Assembly: GCA_023548195.1 (NCBI GenBank)
Contig: JAJHZJ010000336.1
Location: 2,584,704-2,648,703 of the forward strand
Source: Bettongia penicillata ogilbyi
Lineage: Eukaryota > Chordata > Mammalia > Diprotodontia > Potoroidae
Reading direction: 5' to 3'
DNA length: 64,000 nt
The first letter of the stretch is position 1. Each line of letters begins with the position of its first letter. Shown one piece after another: positions 13,105 through 26,589 of the stretch. Under the pieces are notes generated by a model. It was not told the origin of the DNA and ran no database searches. It saw only the letters and a program-made list of their open reading frames with translations. A program made the position numbers and the translations under genes.

Positions 13105-13290
13105 ATTATTGGCTAATAGGTTTAGAACAGAAAGAAACTTTAGAGATTATATAGTGCAGTCCTTTCATTTTTAAGGGTGGGAAATGGTGGTCCATTGAAA
13201 TGCCCAAAGTCACATAAGTAATAGCTAGGATTTGAACTCAGGTCCACTGCTCCTTCCATTGTGCCATATAGTCCTTTATTTCAGGTGTTT
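13105..13290 (-). repeat. MIR/CORE-SINE, antisense
   Basis: The + strand shows 'gaaactttagagattatata' and 'cccaaagtcacataagtaat', 'agctaggatttgaactcagg', ending 'ccattgtgccatata'. This is the reverse complement order of a MIR-type SINE. Confidence 0.75.
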
Positions 13291-13484
13291 ATTTTGTTCA
13301 GATTACTCGTTGGAATGTTTTGCTAAGACATACTTTATTCTCAGAGGAAAGGGAAATGGAACCAGTCGTTAGACGACAGTCTCCTTGGTTGGTTAGATAG
13401 TCTGCTTGATGTACTTGATTTAATGCTTGCCCATGGAGACTGCTGTAGTGGATATTTCATATTTCATGTACGAGAATAGCTAGG

Positions 13485-13640
13485 TCATAGATTTAGAGCT
13501 GGAAGAAAGGTCTTCTAGTTCAATCCTCTCATTCTGTAGGTGAGAAACCTGGGATTTGGAAAGTGAAGCAGCTTGTTTAAGTTCACAAAACTAGAAGCAG
13601 AGCCAGAATTCATAACTGTATCCCATGAGCCTTAAGTCAC
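13485..13640 (-). repeat. MIR/CORE-SINE, antisense
   Basis: 'gatttagagctggaagaaag', 'ctcattctgtaggtgagaaa' and 'gtttaagttcacaaaactag' are in reverse-complement MIR order. It sits 360 bp before the motif I exon. Confidence 0.7.
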
Positions 13641-13972
13641 TGGTCTTTTTTACTATAGTATGTACCTCCTGATAGGTTAGTTTTCCTTGTGCCTTCAAAG
13701 CAACTTCCAGAAGATGGGGAACACAGAAATAGTCATATGTTACAGTTTTGAAGCTGGAGAAGTAAAGAGCAGCCACACCTTTATGAGGCATGGAATTGAT
13801 ATTAGTATGGCCCCTAAAATCCCCGATCAAACTCCTCTCCATTTATTTTTCTATAATATTTTATTCATTATATGAACAATATCTGGATACTTTAGGTGTA
13901 GGACCTTAAATAAAATAATTTGTAGAAGCAGCTCCATGACAGTTCAGACATTTTAGTTGCAAAGCTAATTGA

Positions 13973-14095
<123 letters not shown>

Positions 14096-14794
14096 TAGCA
14101 GTTGGTATCTTGAAAATTGATGTTCGCATAGTGCTATGCTAATGCCAGGTAATTGAATAAATTCTTAATTATTTAACATACCCATGTGACTGACAAGTGC
14201 TTTGTCACCATGTTGAAAGATTCCCTGTTTGGATCATGTAGCTTGAACAGAAACTTTGATCTATAATATTTACTACATAAGACTGAGATTTAGTCCATGA
14301 GTGAAGAGCAAACAAGATAAGAGCTGGTTTCATTTTAGTCTAGTGTTTGTGCTACTTTTAATCCTGTGCCTAAAGTTAAAGATAAATCTAAATTTTCTTT
14401 TTTTTTCTGTGAAACTGTCTTTCATGGATGGACTTTTTTACTCTTATTCTGCAAATAAAGATAAACTTGGATTTGTTAGTTGAATTAATAAGCAAAAGAA
14501 AAATTGTTTCAGAACTACTTGAGTTTTTCTCTTAAAATGTTTGCAAGTTAATGAAAATTTTCATCTGACAATTGAAATGATATAGAGAAGAGGATTAATC
14601 TGTGTTTCTCTGTGGTTATAACACCAGAAAGGAACCCCTTACCTTTGATTTCTTCCTGGAGAAATTTTTCTCCAGTTAACCAAAAGCACTTTCTATAAAG
14701 TTCCATCCAGCAAATATTTATGATACACATAGCACTTGAAGTTTTATCAGGAACTTTTCCTCATCCTTGTGATATATTTTTGTCCAGAGTGGCA

Positions 14795-15015
14795 GTGTGG
14801 TAGAGTGGCAGTGTGATAGAGTGGATGGAAAACCAGCCTGGAAGTCAGGAATACCTGGGTTCAAGTTCTGCCTTTGGTGCATGCTGGCTTTGTGATCTTG
14901 GACGAGGTCATTTCATTCTGTTGCCCTAGCAAACTTTCCAAGTTGCACGGCAAGAGGTGCTAATTGGTAGAGGGAGTTCCAGTTCCCTATACTGGTCAAA
15001 TCACAGACTTGGTAA
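14795..15015 (+). repeat. THER1/MIR-type SINE
   Basis: Two tandem copies of 'agagtggcagtgtggtagag'-like sequence begin it. 'ggaagtcaggaatacctggg', 'ttcaagttctgcctttggtg' and 'gtgatcttggacgaggtcat' follow, with a 3' part 'ggtagagggagttccagttc'. The same 3' part is seen at 51000 and 54550. Confidence 0.75.
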
Positions 15016-15084
15016 AAAAAAAAAAATAAAATTATTCCCATTTTACATATGAGGAAATCAAAACTTAGGGAGGAGAATCAAGAA

Positions 15085-15245
15085 GATAATGTAGTCTGTG
15101 CAGATTGAAGCATATTTTTTTCACCTTTTTGTGTGTTTTTTTCCTTTTGCTCTGTTTTTTCTTTCACATGACTAATATGGAAATATGTTTTACTTGATTG
15201 CACATATATAACATCAAATTGCTTACTATTTTATGTGGGGAGAAA
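15085..15245 (+). repeat. L1 3'UTR fragment, sense
   Basis: Contains 'gcagattgaagcatattttt' and 'gactaatatggaaatatgtt', 'gattgcacatatataacatc', which I recognise as marsupial L1 3'UTR. It is the only clear L1 piece in the sense orientation relative to NT5C2. Confidence 0.65.
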
Positions 15246-16529
15246 GATTTGGAATGCAAAATTTTTTAAAATGAATATTAAAAATTGTCTTTATATTTAA
15301 TTGGAAAAAATACTATTTTTAAGAAAGAAAGATATTGTATTCTGAAGATCTTATTTTCAGAAATAAGATGGAGAATAGAGAGGGAGGGAAGAAGAGACAG
15401 AGAGAGAGTATAGCTATAATCTAGAAGGAAAAATATCAATAGAGATGACCAGAAATTCACAAGAGATTAAACAGAAAGTACTAAAACTAACCCTGTGACT
15501 TAAGATGTCTTTTCAGAGGTGAACCAAATATGGGCAACAATCATGGTGCGCTAGAAATCTTAACAAAAAGAAACAAATTTGAACTGATAGACATCATTAA
15601 GATTTGGCAGGCTAGTATTCATGAATGGAATATGACCAACCACAGCTGTACCTTATTTTAAAGGAACAGGATATATAAAAGTTATGGGAATCATTTATAG
15701 CATTGTCTATTGATATATTTCCTTATATGATAAAATCCAGGATTTAGAGAGGGAAGAAGATGGAGAACGTTGGGGTAAAGATCTGTAGGGACAGAAACAA
15801 AAATGATATTTTCATTGGACTATATTATAGACAACCAGGATGGAAAAAAGAAATCACAATTCTGGCACAGAGGCATGCTATAGTCATAATGATGAGGGAG
15901 GAAGATTTCAGTTATTTGACCATCTGCTAAAAGCAGAGCAGCTATTAGTTCTGAGCTTGCTTTACTTGTAATTTAATCCCTTGAAAGGTTGAGAAGCAAG
16001 GGGCACTTCTATCTTGGATATGATTCATACAAAAAGGGAGGAATTACTGTGGTACAAATGCTGGAAGCCTAAATGGGGGAGTGACTGACCAATCCATCTT
16101 AGAATTCATGATAGAAAAGGAGAAGGAGGCATAACCCAACATGCATCCTGTGTTTGGAGAGAGCATATTTTAAAGTACTCAGGAGGTTTTTGAGTGTTAA
16201 TAGTTTTAGAGTGTCTTGTGACAAATAATAAATCTTCAAGTTATAATTATATTCTAGTCATTTAATGAATATCTGTGGCATATACCTTTTTAGCTTATTC
16301 ATGGGCTGAATGAAGAGGGCAGCTACAGATCAGGGTTCTGTGGACAGTGACAGTTTCATCATGGGCATGAGATTAATAACCACTTCCAAATAATAATGTC
16401 TAGCAGTATGAGTAGAGAAACTGACACTGAAATTTATACCACTATTCTCCACCATGCTGGCTCTGGAGACTTTGCCCAGACCCCCAAAGTCACATGTGCT
16501 TGTGAAGGGACTGGAGGGAAGGGAATGAA

Positions 16530-16590
16530 ACTATATTCATAGTGCCTGGCACATAGTTGGCACTTAATAAATACTTGTTGAATTGAATCA
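16530..16590 (+). repeat. MIR/L2-type 3' end
   Basis: 'gtgcctggcacatagttggc' followed by 'acttaataaatacttgttga' is the typical shared MIR/L2 3' end. Confidence 0.6.
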
Positions 16591-16774
16591 AATTGAATTT
16601 TTTCGCATTATTTTTCAATTTTGTTATGAATAAATGTTTTTGTTACCATGTCAGTGAGAGTCTTAGTTGACTAGCTAGTGAGTCACCTAGTATATGTTGG
16701 AAGTGATCTAAGTTTACCAGAACTTTTAAATATTGTGGATAAGGGGGCAGGAAATAATCCAAAAGAAATATTAA

Positions 16775-18165
16775 TTATTTAAAAAATTTTTTATTTAAAG
16801 TTTTCAGTTCCAAATTCTGTCCCTCCTTCCCTACCCTACCTCCCTCCATGAGATGGTAAGCAATCAGATAGAAGTTATATATGTGCAATTATGCAAAACA
16901 TTTCCATGCTAGTCATTTTGTATGAGAAGACTTAAAATAAAAGAAAAAAAAAGTGAAAAGCAGCAGTATCAGTTCTTTCTCTGGAGGTGAATAGTATGCT
17001 TCATCATTTGTTCTTTGGGATTGTCTTGGATCATTGCATTGCTGAGAATAGCCAAGTCCTTCACAGTTCTTCATTGAACAGTATTGCTGTTACTGTGTAC
17101 AATGTTTCTCCTGGTTCTGTTCATTTCACTGCATCAGTTCATGTAAGTCTTTTCAGGTTTTTCTGAAATCATCCTACTTGTCATTTCTTATAGCACAATA
17201 ATATTCTCTTACAGTCATATACCACACTTGTTTAGCTATTCCCCAATTGATGGACATACCTTAGATTTCCACTTCTTTGTCACGAGAAAAAGAGCCACTA
17301 TAGATATTTTTGTACAAAAAGGTCCCTTTCTGTCTTTGGGATATAGACCTTGCAGTGGTATTGCTGGATTAAAAGGTATGCACAGTTTTATATCCCTTTG
17401 GGCATAGGTCCAAATTGTTCTCTAGTATGGTTGGATCAGTTCACAACTCCACCAGCAGTGTTTTAAGTGTCCCAATTTTCCCATATCTGTTCAACATCCG
17501 ACATTTTCCTTATTTGTCATGTTAACCAATTTAATAGGTATGAAGTGGTACCTCAGGTTTGTTTTAATTTGCGTTTCTGTGATCAGTAGTGACTTGAAGC
17601 ATTTTTTCAAAGGATTATAGATAGCTTAATTTCTTCACCCGAAACTGCTTGTTTATTTCCTTTAACCATTTATCAGTTAGGGAAAGATTTGTATTTTTAC
17701 AAATTTGACTTAGTTCTCTATATGTTTGAGAAATGAGGCCTTTATCAGAGATATTTGTTGCAGAATTCCCTCCCCTCCCTAGTTTTCTGCTTTCCTTATA
17801 ATTTTGATTGCATTGGTTTTGTTTGTGCAAAACCTTTTTATATTTTATATAATCAGAATGATCTGTTTTACATTTTGTGATGTTCTCTATATTTTATTAT
17901 TTATTCTTCTCTTACTCATAAATCTGGTAGATAAAATATTCTATGATCTCTTAATTTGCTTATGGTATCACTCTTGATGTGTAAATCATGCATGCATTTT
18001 GACCTTATCTTGGTATATGGTATGAGATGTTGGTCTATACCTAGTTTCTGCCACACTGTTTTCCCATTTTCCCTGCAGTTTTTGTCAGATAATAAGTTTT
18101 TGTTACAAAACCTTAGGTCTTTGGGTTTGTCATATGCTAGATTACTAGGGAATGTTAATTATTGA
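16775..18165 (-). mobile_element. L1 fragment: C-terminal part of ORF2 plus 3'UTR, decayed
   Basis: The minus strand of 17615-17830 translates to 'GNSATNISDKGLISQTYREL' and 'SLTDKWLKEINKQF'. This parallels the L1 ORF2 C-terminal region around the SDKGLIS motif. The remainder towards 16780 is L1 3' sequence with the polypurine-rich end (on + 'ctgtccctccttccctaccc'). The fragment is 5'-truncated and has many stops. It belongs to a true L1 lineage, unlike the HAL1-like copies, so it shows that autonomous L1s exist in this genome. Confidence 0.8.
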
Positions 18166-18691
18166 GGGAGTACTAATTATAGCTAGGCTGTTCCTACAAT
18201 ATTGTCTCCAGCTGGGTCGGGGGAGAAGTTGTCTGGTCTAGATGTCTAGGAAGTCATTTGGAATAATCAAGCAAGTACCAGCAAATTTACAGGCAGGGAA
18301 AGAAGAGAGAAGTGTAGAACATCAAAGGTCATTATAGCTACCAATAAGTGGAGATTGGAGATGGCTTTGGTCATTGAAGGCAAATTCTACTTTAAAGAGG
18401 AATTTGGGGGAATATTTGGTAGAGGAGTAGTATCTCATATTCAGACTTTTTGTTTAGTTTGGCTGTTACTAAATTATGGTCCTCAGGCTCTGATCTTGCT
18501 TAAATGTATTATGTAAAGACACATTATTGAAGTTAGAATTTCTCATTGTTTACTTATGATCCAGTAATTCAACATGCCAAAAAAGAAACAGTATGGTTAC
18601 CACAAGCTCTTCTTTTTCCAACACATTTGTCCTTTATGGCCTTGATCTTTTCCTGGTTTTCATAATATCTGCAGAAAAAGTACTTAGTTAT

Positions 18692-18714
18692 TGTGTGTGT
18701 GTGTGTGTGTGTGT
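18692..18714 (+). repeat. (TG)n microsatellite
   Basis: Eleven GT units, followed by an imperfect TATACACAC-rich stretch to about 18770. Confidence 0.9.
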
Positions 18715-18986
18715 ATTTGTATGGTAAGTATATATACACACACTACATATGTGTACACACATATACTCATGTTTGTTGCTTATCTTTGTTCAATTCAATA
18801 TCTTTAATTGAATATAAATTGAGAAAAGGATAATCCTAGCTTAAACTTTGGATTTAATTATGCTCCTAACTCTGATTCTTTCTGTGCCCTCTGGAAGAAG
18901 AGAATGCTTTTATGTCTTTACCCTACCCTTTGTTTTATGTACCTAGACATTCTTCTTTGAATTATCATTTATTGGACCTACTCTTT

Positions 18987-19032
18987 TAGTTTCTCTGATT
19001 CATTTAGGTTAGTTTCTCTGATTCACTTAGGA
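18987..19032 (+). repeat. Local 23-bp tandem duplication
   Basis: 'ttagtttctctgattcattt' plus 'agg' is followed at once by a copy with one change (cattt to cactt). It looks like a small slippage duplication. Confidence 0.8.
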
Positions 19033-19339
19033 AAAAGAAATAGGGATTACAAAAAGCTTTCATAGTTTCATCAAAAACAGGTCATACCAGACTGTTTGTT
19101 TCCTTTTTTGGTAGAGTTACCAAACTGATATATTAGGGGAATTAAGTGGATTGTTTAGCTATGTTTAAACAGCAGGTTTGATAAAGTATCTCATACAATT
19201 CTTAAGGAAAAGGTGGAGAGATGTGGCTTAAACACAGTACAATAGTTAGATGAGTTCAAAACTGAATGGTTGGACTTGGAGCAGTTGTTAATGATTCATT
19301 TTCACCTTGGCAGGAGGCCTTCTGTGGAGTGGCACTGAG

Positions 19340-19580
19340 ATCTGTGGTGTTGTTCATTCGTGTCCAATTCTTCATGACTCCATTTGGGATTTTCTTGGCA
19401 CATATACTGGAGAGATTTGCCATCTCCTTCAGATCATTTTACAGATGAGGAAATTGAGGCAGATGGGATTACTCCTTGCCCAGGATCACACAGCTTAGCA
19501 AATATCTGAGGTCACATTTGAACTCAGATCTTTCTGACTCGAGGCCTAATGCTCTATCCACTGTGCCACCTTGCTGCTGG
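19340..19580 (-). repeat. MAR1/WSINE1-type CORE-SINE, antisense, near full length
   Basis: The + strand shows the reverse complement: 'gttgttcattcgtgtccaat', 'tcttcatgactccatttggg', 'acagatgaggaaattgaggc', 'aggatcacacagcttagcaa', ending 'ctatccactgtgccaccttg'. It is among the most complete SINEs in the window. Confidence 0.87.
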
Positions 19581-20149
19581 AGATCTGTGACTGTGGGCTT
19601 TTTTTTTTAAAAACATTTTATCAATTAACTTGAATAAGGGCATAGATGACATGCCACATTTATGGATGACTAACATAGAGGAATGACAGCTAGAATCCAA
19701 CAATGTCTGACAGGCTAGAATAACATTGAGCTCAATCCCAGAAGATAAAATTTAATAGGGACACATTTAAAGTCTTAAACATATATTAAAAAAAAAAACT
19801 TCACAAGCATTAGATGATAGAGGTATGGTTTTCAGTGAGTTTTTCTGGGTGTTTTAATTATTTTAAAGCTCAGTAGGAGCCAGCCATGTTATGTAGCAAC
19901 CAAAAAAATTAATTCAGCTTTAGGCTCCACTGGGAAAAACATAGCTTCCAGGCTATAAGCAGGTGATGAAGCTTGCTATAGTTGACCAGGTCATTCCACA
20001 TTTGAGTGTTGTATTCAGTTCTGGATCTCACAGTTTCAAAAGAACATTTATAAGCAGGAGGGTATCTAGACGTGTGGCATCCAGGATGTGAAAAACCTGG
20101 AGGTCCTTGACATGTGAAGATGAGTTGGAAAAAATAGGGAGATTATTAG

Positions 20150-20215
20150 CCAGTATTTATCCCAGTGCCTGGCACATAGTAGGCATTGATAAAAATGCTT
20201 GTCAAATGAATATAT
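20150..20215 (+). repeat. MIR/L2-type 3' end
   Basis: 'gtgcctggcacatagtaggc' then 'attgataaaaatgcttgtca'. Short old remnant. Confidence 0.55.
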
Positions 20216-20974
20216 GAATGAATCAAGAAACTAGAGAGGTGTGAGAAAAGTTTGAAGAGTTTGTCCTGTTCAAGGGGTATTAGACTGGTTCTATTTGTTT
20301 GGTCCTAGAGGCAGAACCATAAGTGGGAGGAGTGGGTAGAAGTGGTGAAGGGGCAAATTTAGCTTCAAGCTTAGGAAAGATGTCTACTCATTAGCATTAT
20401 CCAAACGTGGAATTGACTGCTTCATTAGGTAATGTGTTCTCCCTCATTTGAAGATCTTACTACAGCTTGTTGTATATGTTGTAATGAGTGGATTGCTTTT
20501 CAGCTGTAGATTAAACTCAATGACTGCTGAAGTCCTGTCTATGAAATTAAGTTATTTTATTATAATTGATGATAATACTTTATTATTAACATAGTCTGAT
20601 TTTCAGGGTAAATGATAAGGTGAAGACATTTTTAGAGATTAATAGTAATCATTTAAAATTCTTTAAATTTCCTATAAACACGGAAGGGAATTACTGAAGA
20701 TAGAGTGCATTATTAAATTCTTAGGAATAAAAGCCTTTCTGAACTTCTATTATTAAAAAAATCTTTTAAAATATGATAGAATCTGGCTATTAGACAAGTA
20801 GGTTGATATAATTAGGAAAGTTTATATTTTTTTAATTTGGGAAAGGAGGAATTATGGTGGTTACTTAGATTAAGAAATTTTCTATTATTTCTATTGTAAT
20901 TTTAATCAATATTTCTGAATAAAGAATGTTATAATGTCTAGTAATATAACTTAACAGTCTGATAGACATTAAAT

Positions 20975-21090
20975 AATTATTATATGCAGGCTGTGCTAGG
21001 GAAGGTACTGGAGATAATAAAGACAAAATGCCAGCTCTTAGGGAGGTCTCTATTTTACTAAGGGGAGATGAATGCTATGTGAAGTGTAAA
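20975..21090 (+). repeat. Unnamed old repeat, 5' fragment
   Basis: 'ggctgtgctagggaaggtac' followed by 'aagacaaaatgccagctctt' matches the start of the family described at 245-1020. Confidence 0.45.
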
Positions 21091-21194
21091 TAATTTTCTT
21101 ATTATACTTCCTACCTTGCTTAGAGAGTAAGAAACATTTCAAACTATATGTAATACATATGTATATTAAAGGGGTTTGGCGGGGTGGAGTGGGG

Positions 21195-21475
21195 AAAAGA
21201 AGCTAGATATAGAGGTTTCTAAGTTTCTTCAAGTTTTCCATGTTCATTTTTCCTTATGGCGCAGTATTATTTCATTCATTTGCCATCATTTTTTCAGCCC
21301 TTCATTTGGCAGGTACATACTTTGTTTCCAAGTTTTTGCTACTAAAAAATGCTGCTATGAATTCTTTGTTATATTATGTGAGGGATCTTTCTATTCTTGA
21401 TTTTCATAGGGTTTATTGACCGTAATGGGATCCCAGGGTTAAAGGACATAGATAGGTACCTTGTTTGCTGATTTG
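21195..21475 (-). repeat. Old L1 3' fragment, antisense
   Basis: Diverged landmarks of the L1 3' region in reverse complement: 'tatggcgcagtattatttca', 'ctaaaaaatgctgctatgaa', 'gggttaaaggacatagatag'. Confidence 0.5.
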
Positions 21476-22568
21476 TTTTGTAATGTTGTGTCCAGAAACC
21501 TGTTATTAAAATTTCAAATGGGAAAATGTCTCCTAATTAAATGAAGGACAGAGATCTTGTGTCACTAACACATCAGCATAAATCATCATCTGACAAACTG
21601 CTAATCTGTAAAACGTGGTTTCTTAAGGAGCAAAATGTTAGCCAACAGCTGTTGAGAAAGTGAGAACAAGTCTGGGTGTAAGAGGTGTTGGAGCCATGAT
21701 GCTTCTTTCTCTTTTGAAGGAATCCTGTATCATTAGGCCCAATCTCAGTGGCACCTCTAAGTCATTATTGTACAAATACTGTCCTGAACTTTGCATCAAC
21801 TGGAGAATATGAAAAATATGAGAAAATACAAATATATTTCAGTTGAAATAAGAATTTAAGCCTTTGTATTATTGATGACCTTAATAAATGCAAAATTGCA
21901 TGGAATGAAAAATCAGTATTCTAAGTTAAGAATATAAAATTTCTAGAAATCTTGGTGCCATGGTGCAAAATATTTGCAACTCTAGTAGGGTGAATGATGA
22001 TAGGAGAGAATACACTTTGGGGCAATTTGTGATATGTGCAACATTTTTAAAGCATGCCTTTTTCATTTCCATGCCACTTATATCCGTGTAGGAACATTAA
22101 AATGCTTTACTTGTAGCATAGTTCTTGATAAAATTAATATATTATTTTTTTCATAAAGTATATAAATATAATTTCATTTCCTTTTGTGGATATTAAGAAA
22201 TCAGGGGCAGAAAAATCAAAATTCCAATTTTCTTGAAATCTAAATCATATTTAGATTTTCTCATTCTTCTGAGGCTTTTGGAGCATGTAGCAAGAAAGCA
22301 CCTTGTTTCCAATAGAAATACATAGTTTCTATAGGAATAAATAGATACTGTTGATGGTATTCACAGTGAGTCTTCCAAAGCCTCACTGAGAGAAAGGAAC
22401 ATAGTCACCAAACTAGTTTTGGTTTTTTGTTTGTTTTGTTTTTAAGGTGAGAACCTACAAATAAGGAAGCAGTGACTCATTTCTTCTGTTATAGAAATAA
22501 CATTAATTTCTGGAAGCCAGAAAATATTTTGCTCATTATGATCTCATTTTGATAGAATTTTAGAGTTA

Positions 22569-22627
22569 GTAACTAAGATTGTAGAGATTATTTATTTCGT
22601 AACTAAGACTGTAGAGATTATCTAAGT
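22569..22627 (+). repeat. Local 30-bp tandem duplication
   Basis: 'gtaactaagattgtagagat' is repeated as 'gtaactaagactgtagagat' about 30 bp later, just outside HAL1-like copy D. Confidence 0.85.
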
Positions 22628-22645
22628 CCTTTCTTTTTTTTAATA

Positions 22646-24237
22646 GTTTTTAAAAAATTTATTTATTTATAGTTTTCAACATTTATTTCCAGAAGATTTT
22701 GAGTTCCAAATTTTTTCCCCATTTCTCCCTTCTCCTCACCACAAGACACCGTGCATTCTGATTACCCCTTCCCCCAATCTGCCCACGCTTCTATCATACC
22801 CCTCCCTTCCCTTGTCCCCATCTTCTTTCTTGTAGGGCAAGATAGATTTATGTACCCCATTACCCGTATTTCTTATTTCCCAGTTGCATGCAAAAACAAT
22901 TTTCAACATTTGTTCCAAAATCTGTTGAGTTCCAACTTCTCGCCCTCCCTCCCTCCCCACATATCACTACTGTGAAGGCAAGCAATTCAATATAGGCTAT
23001 ATTATGTGTAGTTATGCAGAAAGTTTCCATAATAGTCATGTTGTGAAAGACTACCTATATTTCCCTCCATCCTGTCCTATTCCTCATTCTATTCTCTTTT
23101 GTCCTTGACCCTCCCCAAAAGTGTTTACTTCTAATTACTCCCTCTTCCCATTTTCCCTCCCTTCTATCATCCCCCCCACACCCCTTCTCCCCTACTTTCC
23201 TGTAGTGTAAGATAGATTTTCATACCAAATTGAGTGTGCATGTTACTCACTTTTCATGATTTTCTTGCATCACTCTCATTTCTCTTCCCAATTTTTCCTC
23301 CACCTCTCTTACTTGATTTTCAGAATCTTTTTTGAACTCTTCCATGGCCTGAGACCATTGCAAATTTATTTTGGAGGTTTTGGATGAATGAGCCTTGACT
23401 TTTATGTCTTCCTCTAATGGAGGAAGAGTTTCTTCTTCCTCATCTGAAAGGATGGAGGAAAATACCTGTTCACCAAGAAAGTAACCTTCAATAGTCTTAT
23501 TTTTTTGCTCTTTTTGGGCATTTTCCTAGCCAGTTGACTTTTGAGTCCTTTATCAAGTGGAGGAACCTGTAAGTTCTCAGTTCCTCCAAAGTGGCACAAT
23601 CATGTGAGAGGAGTTTACTTCTCTCCTAACCTGCACTCTAATCTGGGAGCAGATTAGACCACAAGCTTTTCTGTCCAGGATCTGTGAGTAGAATTCCCTT
23701 TCCAGAGCCTCCACCAGCTCCACCATGCCAGTGCTCCTCCTCATCCCAGGGCTGCCACTCAGTGCTGAGATTCATATCAGCTGCTTAATTCCCCCAGGGT
23801 CTTTAGGCTGAGGCTTCCAACAATGGACTCTGCAGCTGTCTGGGGCTGGGACTAGGGCAGGACCCTGCTCCTTGGGATCTCATCAAGGTGAAAGAACTTT
23901 CTCACTGACCTTTGAAGCTGTCTTTGGCATTTGTGGGTTGAGTAATCTGGGAATCACAGCTGTTACCAGTGATTCTGCACCCTGAAGCCTGCTCCAGTCC
24001 TCCCCTGCCACACAGCGCAGTAAAGGCTGGGCTGTACTCCACTCTGATCCCTGTGTGATAGGCCTTTACTGTTGACCTTCCAGGCTGCCTTGGGCTGGAA
24101 ATCTCTATCTTTCTGTCATTTTGTGACTTCTGCTGCTCTGGAATTTGTTTAGAGTCATTTTTACAGGTATTTTATGGGCTTTGGGGGGAGAGCTACAGCA
24201 GGTCCTTCCTTCTACTCCACCTGGCTCTATTCCCCAC
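22646..24237 (-). mobile_element. HAL1-like retrotransposon, copy D, internally deleted
   Basis: Minus-strand element: 5'UTR 24237-23522, N-terminal ORF1 23521-23256, then a direct jump into the middle of the 3'UTR (about 23250) and on to the 3' end at 22646. About 1.3 kb of ORF1 and proximal 3'UTR present in copies A-C is missing. A candidate target duplication TTC followed by T's and AATA lies at 22631-22645 and 24238-24250. It is more diverged than A-C and probably older. Confidence 0.75.
23256..23521 (-). pseudogene. HAL1-like ORF1 N-terminal remnant, copy D
   Basis: The start corresponds to 'MPKKSKKIR', like the lysine-rich N-terminus of copy C. Frame breaks follow. The RRM and C-terminal domain are deleted. 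Confidence 0.7.
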
Positions 24238-24509
24238 TTCTTTTTTAATATTTTATTATGCCCTTTTCTTTAATTTTTATCTTACTATCATTTCCCAATG
24301 GCTGCTAATCCTGAGAGAATTCTCTTTTGTAACAATTTAGTACAGTCAAGCAAAACAAATCACATTAGCCTTGTCTGGATAGATAGAGTCCATTCCTCAT
24401 CCTTCTGCACAGAGATGGAAGACATACTTCATCAACTAGTGTGCTCAAGTCATAGTTTAGCTGTGCTCAGAGTTCTAAAAACTTTCACATTGTTTTTTCT
24501 TTGCATTGT

Positions 24510-24800
24510 TGGAATCATCATGTAAATTTTTTTTAGATCTTACTTTGTTCTGCCTTAATTCATACGGGTGTTGTCAGGTTTGTCCAGATTCTTCATATTT
24601 GTAATTTCTGATGGTATAATAATATTTTATTGCATTCATATACCACAAATTTTTAGTTGTTCCCATGTTGAGGGGCATCCACTTTTCTTTCTTTCTGCAA
24701 TAATTATACATGTGTGTATGTATGTATGTATGTGCACCTACAATTGTTTCTTTTGCCTTTGAACTCCCTGTGGCATATATTCCTTGCAGTAGTATTGCTG
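24510..24800 (-). repeat. Old L1 3' fragment, antisense
   Basis: 'gataatattttattgcattc'-like sequence is followed by 'atataccacaaatttttagt' and 'tgttcccatgttgaggggca', a diverged form of the L1 3' segment seen at 17200. A (TGTA)n stretch lies at 24712-24731. Confidence 0.5.
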
Positions 24801-26039
24801 TGTGCAAAACTCCTGTGTGCAAAACCCCTTCATTTTTGGAGGTTAGAAAAATAAGCAGTCTACTTTTTAAAAAATTACCTTATTTTATGACATTTTTTCT
24901 TTTAAAAGTATGTTGATATCTTTTTCCTTCCTTACCCAGAGAGTACTATTTTATATGTCAAAGAATAAAAAAGAAAGACAAAAATGAAATTCAGTAAAAT
25001 TTACCAATACATGAAATTCAGGACAGGTAGTATGTGTAACACACTTCATACCTGTAGTTTTCTACTTTTTCTGAGAAGAGGAAAAGTAAAGGTTGAGTAG
25101 CATTATGTGAATAATGTCTTATTTTCATTATTAATTGTTACATCAATATAAAATTTTTAAAAGTTTTTCAACTCTTTGGGAAAATACACAAAAAATGCCA
25201 ACATTCAGTTATTTTTCTTCTTAGCCAAAGGGAATAAAATGAAAAATGTAAAATTTTAAAATTTATATCCAAACTTACGGTTCAAAAATAGTTTGTATAA
25301 ACATGCCCAAGAAACCAGGTAAGGCCTGTGGTGGGGGAACTGAAAAAGGAGGTAGCTAATTAAGATTATGCCATGCCCCAAAGCAAGTATTATTATTTAG
25401 AAAGATGTGGTTGGCAGCAAGTCTCAGGGTCTGCTTGCTGGCAGCACTAGTGTTCTGGCATTTACTCATTAGTCTCTCGTGTCTGGTACACACTCTGACC
25501 ATGTTTTATTAGACTTGGAATTGACTCAACAAACTTGACATTTAAATGAACATTTTTTGCATGGTGTGCTGACTTCGACAGAAAGCTTGGACACTTTGAC
25601 CAGTTGTCTGTCAGCATGTTAAATCCTCACCAGATTCGCTGGCATTAAAGGCACTTGAATAAGTCATTGCTGAGGGCAGCTGTCAGTAACTAGTCCCAGG
25701 ACATTTTATATATTGGAAACTAATATCAGTGCAGATTTGTCTTTTCCATTTCTCTTTTTTCTCTATAAATGTTTTGCTGGTGCGTTTCTTTTTTTTTACA
25801 TGTGCTAAATGTTACTCTTCTTGTCTCCCACTCCCCAAGCCATCCCTAACAAGTAAGTCAAGCGAAACAAGTCAGAGCATGCTCCAGTTTGAAAATGGAT
25901 CCTTCATTCCATGCCCATGCTAAGAGGTAGGAGTAATCCCCATGAGAGGTTACAGAAATCCATAGAATGAGTTTCCCTGTTCTGGGCTGGTTGTCCCAGG
26001 TTTCTCAGTGGTGTGATAATATTCTGTCAGGAGGTTCCT

Positions 26040-26280
26040 GAGCCAGGGAATCCACTCCCCTTTTCTTGCAAAGAGCACAGCTACGAACAATTTTGTTTGT
26101 GTGGGACCTTCCTTCTATCTTTTATGTCTTTGGGGTAAATGCTTCCTAAGTGTGAGGTAAAAAGTTATTCTGCTTTTAAGGGAGAAGAATATTGTTACCG
26201 TGTTCAGCTGTCTGCAGGGTTGTCCTGTGGAAGAGGGATTGGACTTTATCTGCTTGACTCCAACAGGCTGACTAATAGAA
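26040..26280 (-). repeat. Old L1-like fragment, antisense
   Basis: 'gcaaagagcacagctacgaa', 'tgtgtgggaccttccttcta' and 'ctttggggtaaatgcttcct' are in the order of the L1 3' region on the reverse strand. Strongly diverged. Confidence 0.45.
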
Positions 26281-26589
26281 AGTATGGGAATGTAGATTTT
26301 TGACTCAGCAAAAGAACTTTATAGGTGTATCATATTTTTAAAATATTTTGTTAAAAACAATAGTGAATATCAGTACAACCAGTAACCTTGCTTTAGTAAC
26401 TCCTTACATTTTAATTAATTTAAATGCATAAAGCATCACGACTTTTTCTTCTTTCCTCCGTAAGTCCCATCAGTATTCTTTGTCCATTTGTTCTTACTTA
26501 GTTGTCCACTTGTGTGGTTTCTATCCTTTGAGATCTCCTTTTAAAATTTTGCATTTTGTAAAGGTCTTTACTAATTACCTTGTTTGTTG